The position numbers and the translations under genes are program-made. A stretch of 64,000 nt of DNA, taken from Methylobacterium gossipiicola. Its GTDB lineage: Bacteria > Pseudomonadota > Alphaproteobacteria > Rhizobiales > Beijerinckiaceae. Below are positions 1 through 11,716 of the stretch, one piece after another (within the stretch, counting starts at the first letter, position 1; each line of letters starts with the position of its first letter). The stretch covers positions 1-64,000 of the forward strand of contig NZ_FOPM01000023.1 in assembly GCF_900113485.1 (NCBI RefSeq), in the 5' to 3' direction. The notes under the pieces were generated by a model, which was given only the letters and a program-made list of their open reading frames with translations, was not told the origin of the DNA and did no database searches.

Positions 1-714
1 GCCAAGATCACCGCCATGGGCGTCGACAGCGTCGCGGATCTGCGCGACCTCGATCCCCGGCCGGTGCGCAAAGCCATGACGGTGGTGGGCGAGCGCATCA
101 TCCACGAGTTGCGCGGTGTATCGTGCCTGCCCCTCGAACTGGTGCCGGCCAAGCGCAAGGGCTGCGCCGTGACCCGCTCGTTCTCCTGCCGCGTCGAGGA
201 CCGGGCGAACGTGGAGCAGGCGGTGGCCGCCCACGCGACGCGGCTCGGCGAGAAGCTCCGGAGCGAGGGGCTGGGCACCGACCAACTCACGGTCTTCTAT
301 CACACCTCGACCCATGACCGGGGCGACCCGATGCGTTCGGTCTCCACCACCGTGACGCTGCCCGAGGCGACGAACGACAGCCTTGTGCTGATCCAGGCGG
401 CGCAGCTCGGGGTCGCCAGGACGTGGCGCGAGGCGCCGGGGGATCGGCCGTGGCGCTACAGCAAAGCCGGCGTCATCACCACGGACCTGATGCCGCTCGC
501 GGCCTCGCCACGCGCCCTGATCGGCCGATTGGACCGTGAGCGCAGCGGCCCGCTGATGGCGGCGATGGACGCATGCAACAGCCGGTTCGGGCGGGGATCG
601 GTTGTGCCGGCACGGGCAGGGCTTACGGAGAAGCGCACGTGGTCGACGAAGTTCGAGATGCGGAGCCCGCGCTACACGACGCAGGTGGCCGAGTTGCCGA
701 CGGCGCACGCGTGA
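1..714 (+). CDS. umuC: UmuC-type Y-family DNA polymerase, C-terminal part (5' end outside window)
   Basis: The reading frame is open from base 1, so the gene starts before the window and only the last 237 residues are present. The visible part covers the helix-hairpin-helix region (MGVDSVADLRDLDP), the little-finger region (ELRGVSCLPLE, KRKGCAVTRSF) and a C-terminal DUF4113-type tail (GPLMAAMDACNSRFGRGSV, SPRYTTQVAELP). These are typical of UmuC, the catalytic subunit of error-prone SOS polymerase V, which extends DNA past lesions together with UmuD'. The palm domain with the catalytic carboxylates is not visible. Such umuDC copies are common on plasmids and integrated islands in Rhizobiales. 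Its place just left of a tRNA fragment fits an island cargo gene (inference). Confidence 0.88.
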   Translation, partial: AKITAMGVDSVADLRDLDPRPVRKAMTVVGERIIHELRGVSCLPLELVPAKRKGCAVTRSFSCRVEDRANVEQAVAAHATRLGEKLRSEGLGTDQLTVFYHTSTHDRGDPMRSVSTTVTLPEATNDSLVLIQAAQLGVARTWREAPGDRPWRYSKAGVITTDLMPLAASPRALIGRLDRERSGPLMAAMDACNSRFGRGSVVPARAGLTEKRTWSTKFEMRSPRYTTQVAELPTAHA

Positions 715-1141
715 AGAAACAGCTTCGGCTCGACAAGGAATCCCATGATGACGCCTCCAATGTCTGCAAGCGCCACGCGTCATCAGCCAGGGGGAGGTTC
801 TCGCTTTTGAAGTCGTCGCGATACGGCACTCGCTTGCGCTGTGTGTCCATTGCGCCGAACCTGCTTCGTGATAGCGCCCGATCCAGCGTCACGCCATGGA
901 CACAGGGACCTTTGATTTTATTAGATTTTTTGCCAGAACAATCATTCTCTTAATCTGTAGGTCCTGGGTTCGAGCCCCAGCGCGCTCACCATTCCCGTCG
1001 TCGAGCCCGATGCACAGCGAGCGTCCTCGTTGCGGCACGTGGTCTGGACTTTGCACCGGAAACGATGGTTTTACACGGAGCCGTGAGACGGCGTAGGCTG
1101 CGTTCGGGCGGACCGGACCGGGGCACGGTGGGGAGGGATCG
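715..1141. other. Gene-free stretch at the end of a probable genomic island
   Basis: No convincing gene is seen between the umuC end and the hypothetical gene at 1142. The part from about 905 to 950 is clearly richer in A+T than the surrounding DNA, and it runs straight into the tRNA fragment at 947-991. Short open frames here, on both strands, lack ribosome sites and family resemblance. The stretch right of 991 is high-GC and probably original chromosome. Confidence 0.55.
947..991 (+). other. 3' fragment of tRNA-Lys(CUU): candidate att site of an integrated island
   Basis: The fragment begins with an anticodon loop CTCTTAA (947-953, anticodon CTT). It continues with the 3' anticodon-stem strand TCTGT, variable loop AGGTC, T-stem/loop CTGGG-TTCGAGC-CCCAG (964-980), the 3' acceptor strand CGCGCTC (981-987), discriminator A and encoded CCA (989-991). 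The 5' half is missing: the bases left of 947 do not pair with the anticodon-stem strand, and 916-946 is AT-rich without D-arm. A 3' half-tRNA beside a mobile-type umuC gene is the usual footprint of tyrosine-recombinase integration into a tRNA 3' end. The intact tRNA-Lys would then lie left of the window. Confidence 0.85.
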
Positions 1142-1663
1142 ATGGATCTGGCTTCGATCCAGCAAGCGGCGATCGCCGCTTCCGCCGTCGCGGCGACACT
1201 GACGTTCATCTACAAAGTCTTCGACGACAAGCGAAGCCGGGACGCGCGCGATCTGTTCGACCGCCAGAGGATGCTGGAGCATCAGGCTTCGCGCGAGACG
1301 CGGGGCGAGCAGGCCGCGCGCGAAGGTCAGGGCAGTTCCCTCCATGCCGGAGGACCGAACGCGGGCAAGACCGCCGTGGACGGGGTGTCGGCGCCGATGG
1401 CGGGCCGGAAGATCTCGGTCTCGATCGCGGCGGAACGGATCACCGACGGCAAGACGACGAGCCGATTCCCGCTGCTGAACTTCAGGCGAACCAACGGATT
1501 CGTCCTGCGCGACGACGATCCCGCGCCGGAACCGATGGCGGCTCCGGCAGAGTCCCGCCTGTCGCACGACGAACGGATGCGTCACGCCGCCTCGAACGAA
1601 ACGCAGGAACTGCTGCAGCGGATCGCGGAACTGCGCACGAAATCGGACGGCCAGAAATCCTGA
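1142..1663 (+). CDS. Hypothetical protein with N-terminal membrane helix
   Basis: A 173-residue frame begins with ATG behind a good ribosome site (GGGAGG at about 1131-1136). Codon use is GC-rich at third positions, as in neighbouring genes. Residues about 6-25 form one hydrophobic segment. It is followed by a charged, Arg/Asp/Glu-rich region (KRSRDARDLFDRQRM) and a hydrophilic C-terminus (ELLQRIAELRTKSDGQKS) that may form a short coiled coil. I do not recognise a family. It is the first gene on the chromosomal side of the tRNA fragment. Coding is likely but not certain. Confidence 0.5.
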   Translation: MDLASIQQAAIAASAVAATLTFIYKVFDDKRSRDARDLFDRQRMLEHQASRETRGEQAAREGQGSSLHAGGPNAGKTAVDGVSAPMAGRKISVSIAAERITDGKTTSRFPLLNFRRTNGFVLRDDDPAPEPMAAPAESRLSHDERMRHAASNETQELLQRIAELRTKSDGQKS

Positions 1664-1925
1664 GCCACCGCCGTTCGGCTCGTCCCCGGCCGATGTCCCT
1701 CGACGTCACGGAGTGAGCGCGACCCCGCCACGGCGCGTCGCCTCTGCCCGCACGGGTGAACTTGCACGGCAGGCCCCTGGGAGCGGCAGCGGTCGATGGT
1801 GGGTTGTCCTCGGGAAGCCCTCGACCCCCCGGCCCATTGAGGTTAACCAACCCTCAAGGCGCACGGCCTAGGTTGAGGCTGAGGGAGACCGGCGGAACGT
1901 CGGCCCCATCGGGAAGGGAGACGGT

Positions 1926-3635
1926 GTGCGTTGGGGGGCTGATCGCTGGCGGTTCTATCGTCTGATCGGCCGCGAGGTCGCGAAGGCGGCCCGCAACCTC
2001 TCTGCGGGCGCCACCGGGCGGCCCGACATCCTGGCCGGCGCCCGCGTCACGGGCCTCGTCATCGCGCCCCACGACCTGCGCACCAGCGACGCCACCTTCG
2101 CGGACGACATCTATGCCGGGTTGTTCGTGTTCGCCGGGCGCTCCCTCTCGGTGAGCGGGCGCTCGCCGTTCGACTACGCCCCGCCATCGCCGGAATGGGC
2201 CGACGCCCTCTACGGGTTCGGCTGGCTGCGCCACCTGCGCGCCGCCGATACGGCGCTCGCCCGCGCCAACGCCCGCGCCTTCGTGGCCGATTTCATGGCC
2301 GGGCGCGGCGACGCCGGTCTCGCCAAGCCCACCCCCGTCGCCGCCCGGCGCCTCGTCTCGTTCCTGTGCCAGTCGCCCCTGGTGCTCGAGGGGGCGGACC
2401 GCACCTTCTACGGCAACTTCCTCAAGACCATCGGCCGCACGGCCCGCGACCTCGAACGCGACCTGCGGCGCGGGCTCTCGCCCCAGACCCGCCTGCTCGC
2501 CGCCGTGGCCCTCTGCTACGCCGGCCTGTGCTGCGAGGGCATCCAGCCGATCCTGCGCCGGGCGACCCGCATCCTCGCCCGCGAACTCGAACGGCAGATC
2601 ATGCCGGATGGCGGCCACCGCAGCCGCGACCCGCGCTTCACCATGGAATTGCTCCTCGACCTCCTGCCCCTGCGTCAGAGCTTCCTCGGGCGCGGCATCG
2701 ATCCGCCGCAAGCCCTGCTCCACGCCGTGGACCGGATGCTGCCCCTGCTGAGACTCCTGCGCCACGCCGACGCGTCGCTCAGCCACTTCAACGGCATGGG
2801 CGAGACGGCGGCCGACCACCTCGCCACCCTGCTGGCCTATGACGGCGCCCTCGCCCAGCCGCTCATGCACGCGCCGAATTCCGGCTACGAGCGCCTGGAA
2901 GCCGGCCGCGTCCTGCTCGTGGCCGATGTCGGCGCGCCGCCGCCCCTGCGGGATTCCATCAATGCCGGGGCGGGCTGCCTCTCGTTCGAGTTCTCGAGCG
3001 GCCCCCAGCGGATCGTCATCAATTGCGGCCTGCCGGCGAGCGGGCCGGAACTCCGGCGCCTCGCCCGCAGCACGGCGGCCCATTCCACCGCCACCGTCGC
3101 CGACACCTCCTCGTGCCGGTTCCTCGCGGGTGGCGGGGCCTGGCATGAGCGCTGGGCCGTGCGCTGGCTCGCCGCCCGCATCGGGCCCGTGATCCTGCGC
3201 GGCCCCCGGGACGTGAAATCCGAGCGCACCCTCGAGCCGGACGGGACGCGGGTGCTGGCCGCCCGCCATGATGGCTACGGACCCGAATTCGGCCTCGTGC
3301 ACGAACGGCGCTGGCGCCTTTCCGCCGACGGCGCCACCCTGGAGGGGGAGGACGCTTTCGTGCGGACCGGATCGGCCCGTCCGAAGGCCCACGAGGTCGC
3401 GATCCGCTTCCACCTTCACCCCGCCATCGCCGCCCGGGGCCGAACGGAGGGCGGCCTCGAACTCGTCTCGCCCATCGGCGAGGTCTGGCAGATGGAGGCC
3501 GAGGGCGCGCAGATCGCCATCGAGGAAAGCGTCTACTTCGCCGGGCTCACGGGCGCGCGGCGCACGGACCAGGTTGTGCTCTATCTCACGGTCATGGGCG
3601 AGGCGCGGGTGCGCTGGCGCTTCGCCAGGGCCTGA
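1926..3635 (+). CDS. Heparinase II/III-like family protein
   Basis: A 569-residue protein starting with GTG, with an AGGGAG ribosome site at 1915-1920 five bases upstream. The N-terminal half is alpha-helical and resembles the alpha/alpha toroid of polysaccharide lyases ([38 protein letters not shown] near residue 290). The C-terminal half is rich in beta strands ([24 protein letters not shown]-like region, FHLHP) as in heparinase II/III. Proteins of this alphaproteobacterial group lack a signal peptide and sit directly upstream of purH in many Rhizobiales; their substrate is unknown. The 149 bp to purH holds no clear terminator, so co-transcription is possible. The family assignment is firm; the lyase activity is inferred. 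Confidence 0.85.
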   Translation: MRWGADRWRFYRLIGREVAKAARNLSAGATGRPDILAGARVTGLVIAPHDLRTSDATFADDIYAGLFVFAGRSLSVSGRSPFDYAPPSPEWADALYGFGWLRHLRAADTALARANARAFVADFMAGRGDAGLAKPTPVAARRLVSFLCQSPLVLEGADRTFYGNFLKTIGRTARDLERDLRRGLSPQTRLLAAVALCYAGLCCEGIQPILRRATRILARELERQIMPDGGHRSRDPRFTMELLLDLLPLRQSFLGRGIDPPQALLHAVDRMLPLLRLLRHADASLSHFNGMGETAADHLATLLAYDGALAQPLMHAPNSGYERLEAGRVLLVADVGAPPPLRDSINAGAGCLSFEFSSGPQRIVINCGLPASGPELRRLARSTAAHSTATVADTSSCRFLAGGGAWHERWAVRWLAARIGPVILRGPRDVKSERTLEPDGTRVLAARHDGYGPEFGLVHERRWRLSADGATLEGEDAFVRTGSARPKAHEVAIRFHLHPAIAARGRTEGGLELVSPIGEVWQMEAEGAQIAIEESVYFAGLTGARRTDQVVLYLTVMGEARVRWRFARA

Positions 3636-3784
3636 CCACCGCTCATGGCCTCCCACCCTTGGCGGGTGGCGGACAGAGCCCGACGCGGTGTCCAGGGCCG
3701 GCGTTCCGAAACCCGGATTCCACCGACCCCGATTTTCGTGTTAGGCGCCCGGCAGTTCCATCGCCGTTCGACCGGACGAATCCC

Positions 3785-5386
3785 ATGTCGCATGATCAGG
3801 TGCGGTTGACCCGCGCGCTCCTCTCCGTCTCGGACAAGGCGGGGCTCGTCGATTTCGCCAGGGCCCTCGACGCCCGCGGGATCGCCCTCGTCTCCACGGG
3901 GGGCACCCACCGCGAGCTCAAGGCCGCCGGCCTGCCGGTGACGGAGGTGGCGGACCTGACGGGCTATCCCGAGATGATGGACGGGCGGGTGAAGACCCTG
4001 CACCCGGCGGTGCATGGCGGATTGCTCGCCGTGCGCCAGAATCCGGAGCATCAGGCGGCGCTCGCCGCCCACGGCATCGGCGCCATCGATCTCCTCGTGG
4101 TCAACCTCTACCCGTTCGAGGCCACCATCGCGCGCGACGCCTCCTATGACGATTGCGTCGAGAACATCGACGTCGGCGGCCCGGCCATGATTCGCGCGGC
4201 GGCCAAGAACCATGCCGACGTCGCCGTGGTGGTGGATGTCTCCGATTACGGCGCCATCCTCGACGAACTCGCGGCCGGGGGCGGGACCCTCTCCGTCGCC
4301 ACCTGCCGGCGGCTGGCCGGCAAGGCCTTCGCCCGCACGGCCGCCTACGACGCCGCCATCGCCAACTGGATGGCCGCGCAGGCGGAGGCGCAGACGTCGG
4401 CGCCCGCGTTCCGCGCGCTCGGGGGCCAGTTGGCCCAAACCCTGCGCTACGGCGAGAACCCCCATCAGACGGCGGCCTTCTACCGGACGCCCGGCGCGAC
4501 TCGGCCCGGCATCGCCACGGCCCGCCAGCTTCAGGGCAAGGAGCTATCCTACAACAATCTCAACGACACCGACGCGGCCTATGAATGCGTCGCCGAGTTC
4601 GATCCCGCCCGCAGCGCGGCGGTCGTCATCGTCAAACACGCCAATCCCTGCGGCGTCGCCGAGGGCGCGACCCTCCTCGATGCCTACGAGCGGGCACTGG
4701 CCTGCGACCCGACCTCGGCCTTCGGCGGCATCGTGGCCCTCAACCGAACGCTGGATGCCGAGGCCGCCGCGAAGATCGTGGAGATCTTTACCGAAGTGAT
4801 CATCGCCCCCGACGCGACGCCCGAGGCCATCGCCCTCGTGGCGGCGAAGAAGAACCTGCGCCTGCTGCTGGCCGGGGGCCTGCCGGACCCGCGTGCCGGG
4901 GGCGAAACGGTCAAGACCCTGTCGGGCGGCTTCCTCGTGCAGGGCCGTGACGCGGCGACCGTCGACGACATGACCCTGACGGTGGTGACGAAGCGCGCCC
5001 CGACGGAACAGGAATACGCCGATCTGCGCTTTGCCTACCGCATCGCCAAGCACGTGAAGTCGAACGCCATCGTGTACGCGCGGAACGGCGCCACCGTGGG
5101 CATCGGCGCCGGGCAGATGTCGCGGGTGGATTCCTCGCGCATCGCCGCCTGGAAGGCCGCCGAGGGTGCGGCCCGCATCGGCGTGCCCGAGAGCCTCGCC
5201 AAGGGCGCCGTCGTCGCCTCGGACGCGTTCTTCCCCTTCGCCGATGGCCTGCTGGCCGCAGCCGAAGCCGGGGCCACGGCGGTGATCCAGCCGGGCGGCT
5301 CGATGCGCGACGCCGACGTGATCGCGGCGGCCGACGCCGCCGGCCTCGCCATGGTGTTCACCGGGCACCGTCACTTCCGGCATTGA
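3785..5386 (+). CDS. purH: Bifunctional AICAR formyltransferase / IMP cyclohydrolase
   Basis: PurH catalyses the last two steps of de novo purine synthesis, formylation of AICAR with 10-formyl-THF and ring closure to IMP. The start was set at the ATG giving [18 protein letters not shown], because the frame upstream of it has no family similarity; this yields 533 residues against about 529 in E. coli. The N-terminal MGS-like cyclohydrolase domain shows [16 protein letters not shown] and [12 protein letters not shown]. The transformylase domain shows [37 protein letters not shown] with the catalytic Lys-His, and [13 protein letters not shown]. The C-terminus KSNAIVYA and [10 protein letters not shown] is complete. 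Soluble cytoplasmic enzyme; no odd features. Confidence 0.98.
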   Translation: MSHDQVRLTRALLSVSDKAGLVDFARALDARGIALVSTGGTHRELKAAGLPVTEVADLTGYPEMMDGRVKTLHPAVHGGLLAVRQNPEHQAALAAHGIGAIDLLVVNLYPFEATIARDASYDDCVENIDVGGPAMIRAAAKNHADVAVVVDVSDYGAILDELAAGGGTLSVATCRRLAGKAFARTAAYDAAIANWMAAQAEAQTSAPAFRALGGQLAQTLRYGENPHQTAAFYRTPGATRPGIATARQLQGKELSYNNLNDTDAAYECVAEFDPARSAAVVIVKHANPCGVAEGATLLDAYERALACDPTSAFGGIVALNRTLDAEAAAKIVEIFTEVIIAPDATPEAIALVAAKKNLRLLLAGGLPDPRAGGETVKTLSGGFLVQGRDAATVDDMTLTVVTKRAPTEQEYADLRFAYRIAKHVKSNAIVYARNGATVGIGAGQMSRVDSSRIAAWKAAEGAARIGVPESLAKGAVVASDAFFPFADGLLAAAEAGATAVIQPGGSMRDADVIAAADAAGLAMVFTGHRHFRH

Positions 5387-5487
5387 ACCCTGCCCCTTGA
5401 TCCTGCGACCCCGATCCTGCGCTCGGGGTATTCCGAAGGCCGGGTGCGGCGCGGGCCGAACCCGGCTTCCTACCGAGGCTGACGACC

Positions 5488-6840
5488 ATGACCGATTCCG
5501 CAACGTCCCTCCGCCGCGCCGAGCGCCGGGCGGCTGGCAAGCGCCTGCGCGAGGCCGTGCCGCGCGAATCCCACGCCGAATGGACACCGGCGCCGGGGCG
5601 CGATCCCCTGGCCATCCTGCGCGCCGGCGACCGGGGCCGCCTCCTTGAACTCATTCCCCTGCGCCACGAGCGGATGCGGGCCAACCCGTTCGCGTTCCTG
5701 CGCGGCGCCGCCGCCATCATGGCCGCAGACCTCACCGGAGTCCCGGTGCCGGGTCTCCCCGTCCAGGCCTGCGGCGATTGCCACATCGGCAATTTCGGCG
5801 TCTATCGCAGCCCCGAGGGGCTGACCCTGTTCGACATCAACGACTTCGACGAGACCCTGTGGAACGTCGACTTCACCGTCGACGTGAAGCGCCTCGCCGC
5901 CAGCATCGCCGTCGCGGCCCTGGGCCAGGGCGAGGACAAGGCCCGCAAGGCGGCCCGGGCCGGGGTGCGGGCCTATCGCCAGCACATGCGCGACCTCGCC
6001 GATCTCGGCCCCCTGGCGATCTGGCATAGTCGCATCGACCTCGAACGGGAGATCGGGCGGTTCGGCGACGGCAACCTGTGCCGGCATCTCCTGCGCAAGG
6101 CCGCCATTGAGACCTCGGACGGCCTCAGCCACGGCGATGCCCCGGACCTCGACCCGGCGACGACGCAGGGCGATCCCGCGAAATGGCGCATCGCCGACAA
6201 GGCGCCGACGATCTTCCACGAAGGCGAGAACGGCCTGACCGAAGCGGTACAGGAGGCGGCCGAGGCCCTGCGCGCCTATCCGCGCAGTCTCAGCGCCGAG
6301 CGCCACACCCTGGTGCTGCGCTATGCCCAGCGCGACGTCGCGTTCAAGGTGGTGGGGATCGGCTCCGTCGGCACGGTCTGCGCCGTCGGCGTCTATGCCG
6401 ACGCGGACGGGGCGCCGCTGTTCCTGCAGATTAAGGAGGCCCGCCCCTCCGTCCTCGCGCCCCTGGCCCTGCGCCCGTTCTCCCTCATCTCGGAGGGCCA
6501 GCGCGTCATCGACGGGCAGCGGATCATGCAGGCGGCGAGCGACCCGTTCCTCGGCACCGCCCAGTGCGACGCGAGCGGACGGTCGTATTACGTGCGCCAA
6601 CTCAAGAACAAGAAGCTCTCGGCGGTGGGGGAAATCCTGGCCAAGGGCGGCGCCAAGACCTACGCCCAGCTCTGCGGCACCACGCTGGCCCGCGCCCATG
6701 CCCGCTCGGGCGATGCCGCGATGATCACGGGCTATCTCGGCAAGGGCGCGGCCTTCGACGAGGCGGTCGCGGAGTTCGCCCTGCGCTACGCGCATCAGAC
6801 CGTGGCCGATCACGCCGCCCTCTGCGCCGAGAACGCCTGA
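5488..6840 (+). CDS. DUF2252 family protein
   Basis: A 450-residue protein with the hallmark segments of DUF2252: HERMRANPFAFLRGAA (about residues 55-70), CGDCHIGNFGVY (about 97-108), FDINDFDETL followed by WNVDFTVDVKRLAAS, and a late lysine-rich stretch QLKNKKLSAVGEI. The order of the HxGN-like and NDFD motifs recalls the catalytic HxDxxxxN and DFG elements of kinase-fold phosphotransferases, so a nucleotide-dependent phosphotransfer is a reasonable guess. The substrate and role are unknown. The gene stands alone, about 100 bp after purH, and ends before a bidirectional terminator. No signal peptide or membrane segment. Confidence 0.85.
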   Translation: MTDSATSLRRAERRAAGKRLREAVPRESHAEWTPAPGRDPLAILRAGDRGRLLELIPLRHERMRANPFAFLRGAAAIMAADLTGVPVPGLPVQACGDCHIGNFGVYRSPEGLTLFDINDFDETLWNVDFTVDVKRLAASIAVAALGQGEDKARKAARAGVRAYRQHMRDLADLGPLAIWHSRIDLEREIGRFGDGNLCRHLLRKAAIETSDGLSHGDAPDLDPATTQGDPAKWRIADKAPTIFHEGENGLTEAVQEAAEALRAYPRSLSAERHTLVLRYAQRDVAFKVVGIGSVGTVCAVGVYADADGAPLFLQIKEARPSVLAPLALRPFSLISEGQRVIDGQRIMQAASDPFLGTAQCDASGRSYYVRQLKNKKLSAVGEILAKGGAKTYAQLCGTTLARAHARSGDAAMITGYLGKGAAFDEAVAEFALRYAHQTVADHAALCAENA

Positions 6841-6902
6841 CGTCCGGGCTCCCGAAGGGGTTACTCCTTCGGCGGGTTCGGGCGGCGCCCGATGTGTGTC
6901 CC

Positions 6903-6946
6903 GGGGCTCTGCCCTGGACCCGCGAAGGGCTTGCCCTTCGAGACCC
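6903..6946 (-). repeat. Dispersed intergenic repeat, copy 1
   Basis: Read on the minus strand this begins GGGTCTCGAAGGGCAAGCCC and continues through CGGGTCCAGGGCAGAGCCC. The same 45-base pattern returns at 57978-58022 almost unchanged, and at 15775-15819 in diverged form. It contains internal short inverted repeats (GAAGGGC/GCCCTTC and CAGGGC/GCCCTG) and lies outside genes in all three cases. It probably belongs to a family of small palindromic intergenic repeats; nothing in the sequence shows its function. Confidence 0.75.
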
Positions 6947-6965
6947 GAATGTTGGAAGCAAAAAA

Positions 6966-6994
6966 GGCGCGGGAGGCTGCCTCCCGCGCCTTTC
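6966..6994. terminator. Bidirectional rho-independent terminator
   Basis: A perfect 11-bp stem (GGCGCGGGAGG / CCTCCCGCGCC) with a 3-base loop is flanked by AAAAA on the left and TTT on the right. It lies between the convergent DUF2252 gene and actP, and can serve both strands. Confidence 0.85.
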
Positions 6995-7028
6995 TGTTGT
7001 TCGGGGGCGCCGCGGCGCCCCCGTCCGT

Positions 7029-8723
7029 TCAGTGGGCGTGGGCGCCGTCGGCGCCGATGCCGGTCTCCGAGCGGACGAACTGCGCTTCGAAGGCGGCGCG
7101 CTCGCGCTTGCCCCGGGCCGTGTTGTCGAGCTTCGACACGATGAAGATCGTGAGGAAGGCGAGCGGCATCGAGAACAGCGCCGGGTTGTCATAGGGGAAG
7201 ATCGCCACCGGGTTGCCGAAGGTGGTGACCCAGACGGCCTTCGACAGGACCACCATGCCGACGGCCGCGAACAGGCCGACGAAGCCGCCGATGAGGGCGC
7301 CCCAGGTGGTGGTGCCCCGCCACAGGATCGACATGGTGAGGACGGGGAAGTTGCAGCTCGCCGCCACCGAGAAGGCGAGGCCGACCATGAAGGCGACGTT
7401 CTGGTTCTCGAAGATGTAGCCGAGGTAGATCGCCACCAGGCCGATCACCACCGCGGAAATCTTCGACAGACGCACCTCGGAGGCTTCGTTGGTGCGGCCA
7501 CGGGCGATGACGCTGGCGTAGAGATCGTGGCTGACGGCCGAGGCCCCCGCGAGGGTGAGGCCGGCCACCACGGCCAGGATGGTGGCGAAGGCCACCGCCG
7601 AGATGAACCCGAGGAAGTACGGGCCGCCGACGGCGTTGGCGAGGTTCACCGCCACCATGTTGGTGCCGCCGATCATGTCCTTCAGCTTGTCGAAGGCGCC
7701 GGCCGGGCCGAGCTTGAAGTAGACCGGATCGGACATCAGCAGGGCGATGCCGCCGAAACCGATGATGAAGGTGAGGATGTAGAAGTAACCGATGAGGCCG
7801 GTGGCGTAGAACACCGACTTGCGCGCCGCCGTGGCGTCCGACACCGTGAAGAACCGCATCAGGATGTGCGGCAGGCCGGCGGTGCCGAACATCAGGCCCA
7901 TGCCGAGCGAGATCGCCTCGATCGGGTTGTTGACCAGACCGCCCGGCGCCATGATGGCGTCGCCCTTCGGGTGGGTGGCGACGGCGGCCGAGAACAGCGC
8001 CTCGGGGTTGAAGCCGTACTTGAAGAGCACCGCGCCGGCCATGAAGCTGGCGCCGCCGAGCAGCAGGCAGGCCTTGATCACCTGCACCCAGGTGGTGGCC
8101 TTCATGCCGCCGAAGGCGACGTAGACGATCATCAGCACGCCGACGATGATCACCGCGTAGAGGTAGGGCAGGCCGAACAGGAGCTGGATCAGCTTCCCGG
8201 CGCCGACCATCTGGGCGATGAGGTAGAACGCCACCACCACCAGGGTTCCGATGGCCGAGATGATGCGCACCGACGTTTGGTCGAGGCGGAACGAGGCCAC
8301 GTCCGCGAAGGTGAACTTGCCGAGGTTGCGCAGTCGCTCTGCGATGAGGAACAGCACGATGGGCCAGCCGACGAGGAAGCCGGTGGAATAGATCAGCCCG
8401 TCGAAGCCCGAGGTGTAGACGAGGCCCGAGATACCGAGGAAGGAGGCGGCCGACATGTAGTCGCCGGCAATCGCCAGGGAGTTGGTGCCGGCCGAGATGC
8501 CGCCGCCGGCGGCGTAGAAGTCGGCGGCCGACTTCGTCCCCATGGCGGCCTTGTAGGTGATGCCGAGGGTGAAGATCACGAAAAAGCCGAACATGCCGAT
8601 GGCCGGCCAGTTCGTGGCTTGCTGGCTGACCGCCCCGAGATCGGGGCCGGCCGCGAAGGCGGCGCTGGCGGCCAGGGCCGCCAGGGCGGCGCCCAGGAGA
8701 AGGGGATGATTGAAGCGGCTCAT
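7029..8723 (-). CDS. actP: Cation/acetate symporter ActP
   Basis: A 564-residue sodium:solute symporter that closely follows E. coli ActP (549 residues), which imports acetate and glycolate at low concentration. The start gives [19 protein letters not shown], a cleavable-type hydrophobic leader as in other ActP proteins; a longer frame upstream has no similarity. Recognisable segments include [74 protein letters not shown] and [19 protein letters not shown], spread over about 13 membrane helices. It overlaps yjcH by four bases (ATGA), so the two are translationally coupled. Gene order acsA-yjcH-actP matches the enterobacterial acetate-scavenging operon. Confidence 0.96.
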   Translation of the reverse strand: MSRFNHPLLLGAALAALAASAAFAAGPDLGAVSQQATNWPAIGMFGFFVIFTLGITYKAAMGTKSAADFYAAGGGISAGTNSLAIAGDYMSAASFLGISGLVYTSGFDGLIYSTGFLVGWPIVLFLIAERLRNLGKFTFADVASFRLDQTSVRIISAIGTLVVVAFYLIAQMVGAGKLIQLLFGLPYLYAVIIVGVLMIVYVAFGGMKATTWVQVIKACLLLGGASFMAGAVLFKYGFNPEALFSAAVATHPKGDAIMAPGGLVNNPIEAISLGMGLMFGTAGLPHILMRFFTVSDATAARKSVFYATGLIGYFYILTFIIGFGGIALLMSDPVYFKLGPAGAFDKLKDMIGGTNMVAVNLANAVGGPYFLGFISAVAFATILAVVAGLTLAGASAVSHDLYASVIARGRTNEASEVRLSKISAVVIGLVAIYLGYIFENQNVAFMVGLAFSVAASCNFPVLTMSILWRGTTTWGALIGGFVGLFAAVGMVVLSKAVWVTTFGNPVAIFPYDNPALFSMPLAFLTIFIVSKLDNTARGKRERAAFEAQFVRSETGIGADGAHAH

Positions 8724-9028
8724 CGTCCGAGATCCCGGATGAGTTCGGCCGTCAGATCGTCGAAGCGGCCGTTGGCGCGCTGGACGTAGATGCCCGTGAG
8801 GATGAAGGCGAAGACGATGACGGCAACGCCCAGGATGAGGCCGAGCGACGTCGTCGGCGTGCCAATCTTCGTGGCGAGCAGGGCCTTGTCGAAGGCGATG
8901 AGGCCGATGAAGCCGAAATAGACCACCAGCATGGCGCCGGTGAGGATCCAGCCGAAGCGGGTGCGTTCGTGCACGAGCTCCTTGAATCGCGGGTTCTGCG
9001 CGATCCGCGCAGTCATAGGATCGGTCAT
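8720..9028 (-). CDS. yjcH: DUF485 inner membrane protein YjcH
   Basis: A 102-residue protein with two membrane helices (about residues 26-46 and 60-82) and the DUF485 pattern [16 protein letters not shown] near the N-terminus. YjcH is the small partner routinely encoded upstream of actP; its exact role is not settled. Its stop overlaps the actP start by four bases. It lies 127 bp downstream of acsA on the same strand, with no clear terminator between, so all three genes may share a transcript. Confidence 0.92.
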   Translation of the reverse strand: MTDPMTARIAQNPRFKELVHERTRFGWILTGAMLVVYFGFIGLIAFDKALLATKIGTPTTSLGLILGVAVIVFAFILTGIYVQRANGRFDDLTAELIRDLGR

Positions 9029-9155
9029 GGCGCAACTCTCCCCGAGCCGGCCCCTTCTCGAGGGCGCCTGACTCTTCCGTTATTGATGTGCTTGAAGTGG
9101 CCGGTTCGGCGAGCGCCACCGAGGGGCGCCCGCCTTCGTCACCGTCGGACCGCGT

Positions 9156-11105
<1,950 letters not shown>

Positions 11106-11257
11106 GACGTCTTCCCTTGCGGTGCCCGATCGTATCGCGATGATCCGCGCAGCCGGGGCTTCCTGAAAATACTCTTAAGCGCAAGGAGATATCGTCGGCA
11201 AGCACCTGCGACACTATACTTCTGGACGGGTGTCACGCGGAGCGCGGGCCACCGCGA

Positions 11258-11542
11258 TCAGTTGCAGCCGACACAGATTTGGGTTTCGATCCGACGGTCG
11301 AGGACGCGTTCCTTGGCGGACGGCGTGTCCGTTTCCCGGGGCCGTTCGCCGCCGAGGGCACGGCCCGGCGGCTTGGTCACCCCCGTGGCGGTGATGTTGC
11401 GGAAGGTCCCGGCGGATTCGATGTTCCGCATGGATTCGGGCGCCACGCCCTGGGCCAGGGCGGCGCCGCCCGCGACGGCGATCAGCCCGGAGGCGAGCAA
11501 CAGACGCAGCGACCTTGTGCGGGAAACGGTGTGGACGGGCAT
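11258..11542 (-). CDS. Small secreted protein of unknown function, C-terminal CxxC
   Basis: The chosen ATG gives 94 residues and has a strong GAGGAGG ribosome site six bases upstream; a longer frame does not. Residues 1-30 form a signal peptide (SLRLLLASGLIAVAGGAALA, then Q). The mature part is short, Arg/Thr/Pro-rich and ends ETQICVGCN, with two cysteines three apart that could form a disulfide or bind a metal. I recognise no family. It lies upstream of acsA on the same strand, 152 bp away, and downstream of the histidine kinase gene. Secretion is well supported; function is open. Confidence 0.65.
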   Translation of the reverse strand: MPVHTVSRTRSLRLLLASGLIAVAGGAALAQGVAPESMRNIESAGTFRNITATGVTKPPGRALGGERPRETDTPSAKERVLDRRIETQICVGCN

Positions 11543-11716
11543 GGCGGCCTCCTCATTCGGACGGCCAACGCGCGAGTTCCGACCCGGTTCTGCCCTCATC
11601 GGCGCGCCGTTCGATCCGTTCGGTATGGCGGCGTTCGGTTTCGCTCAGACGACACGCGGATCAGACGACACGCGGACTTGGCGATACGATCCCCGCCTTC
11701 GGCGAACGGAGATCGA

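Noticed and set aside
623..892. A small minus-strand gene overlapping the umuC end
   Set aside because: It overlaps the conserved DUF4113 tail of umuC over about 90 bp, lacks a ribosome site, and the product matches nothing I know. A decayed island gene remains possible.
916..991. A complete tRNA-Lys gene
   Set aside because: Only the part from the anticodon loop to CCA is present. The bases before 947 cannot form the D-arm, the acceptor strand or the 5' anticodon-stem strand.
1854..3656. A 600-codon minus-strand open frame opposite the heparinase-like gene
   Set aside because: The protein is Gly/Ala/Arg-rich without any domain, and the plus-strand frame has clear family motifs. Long antisense frames are common in DNA of this GC content.
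6564..8789. A 741-codon plus-strand frame across the DUF2252 end and actP
   Set aside because: It runs antisense to a well-conserved transporter, crosses a terminator, and its product is low-complexity His/Glu/Arg sequence.
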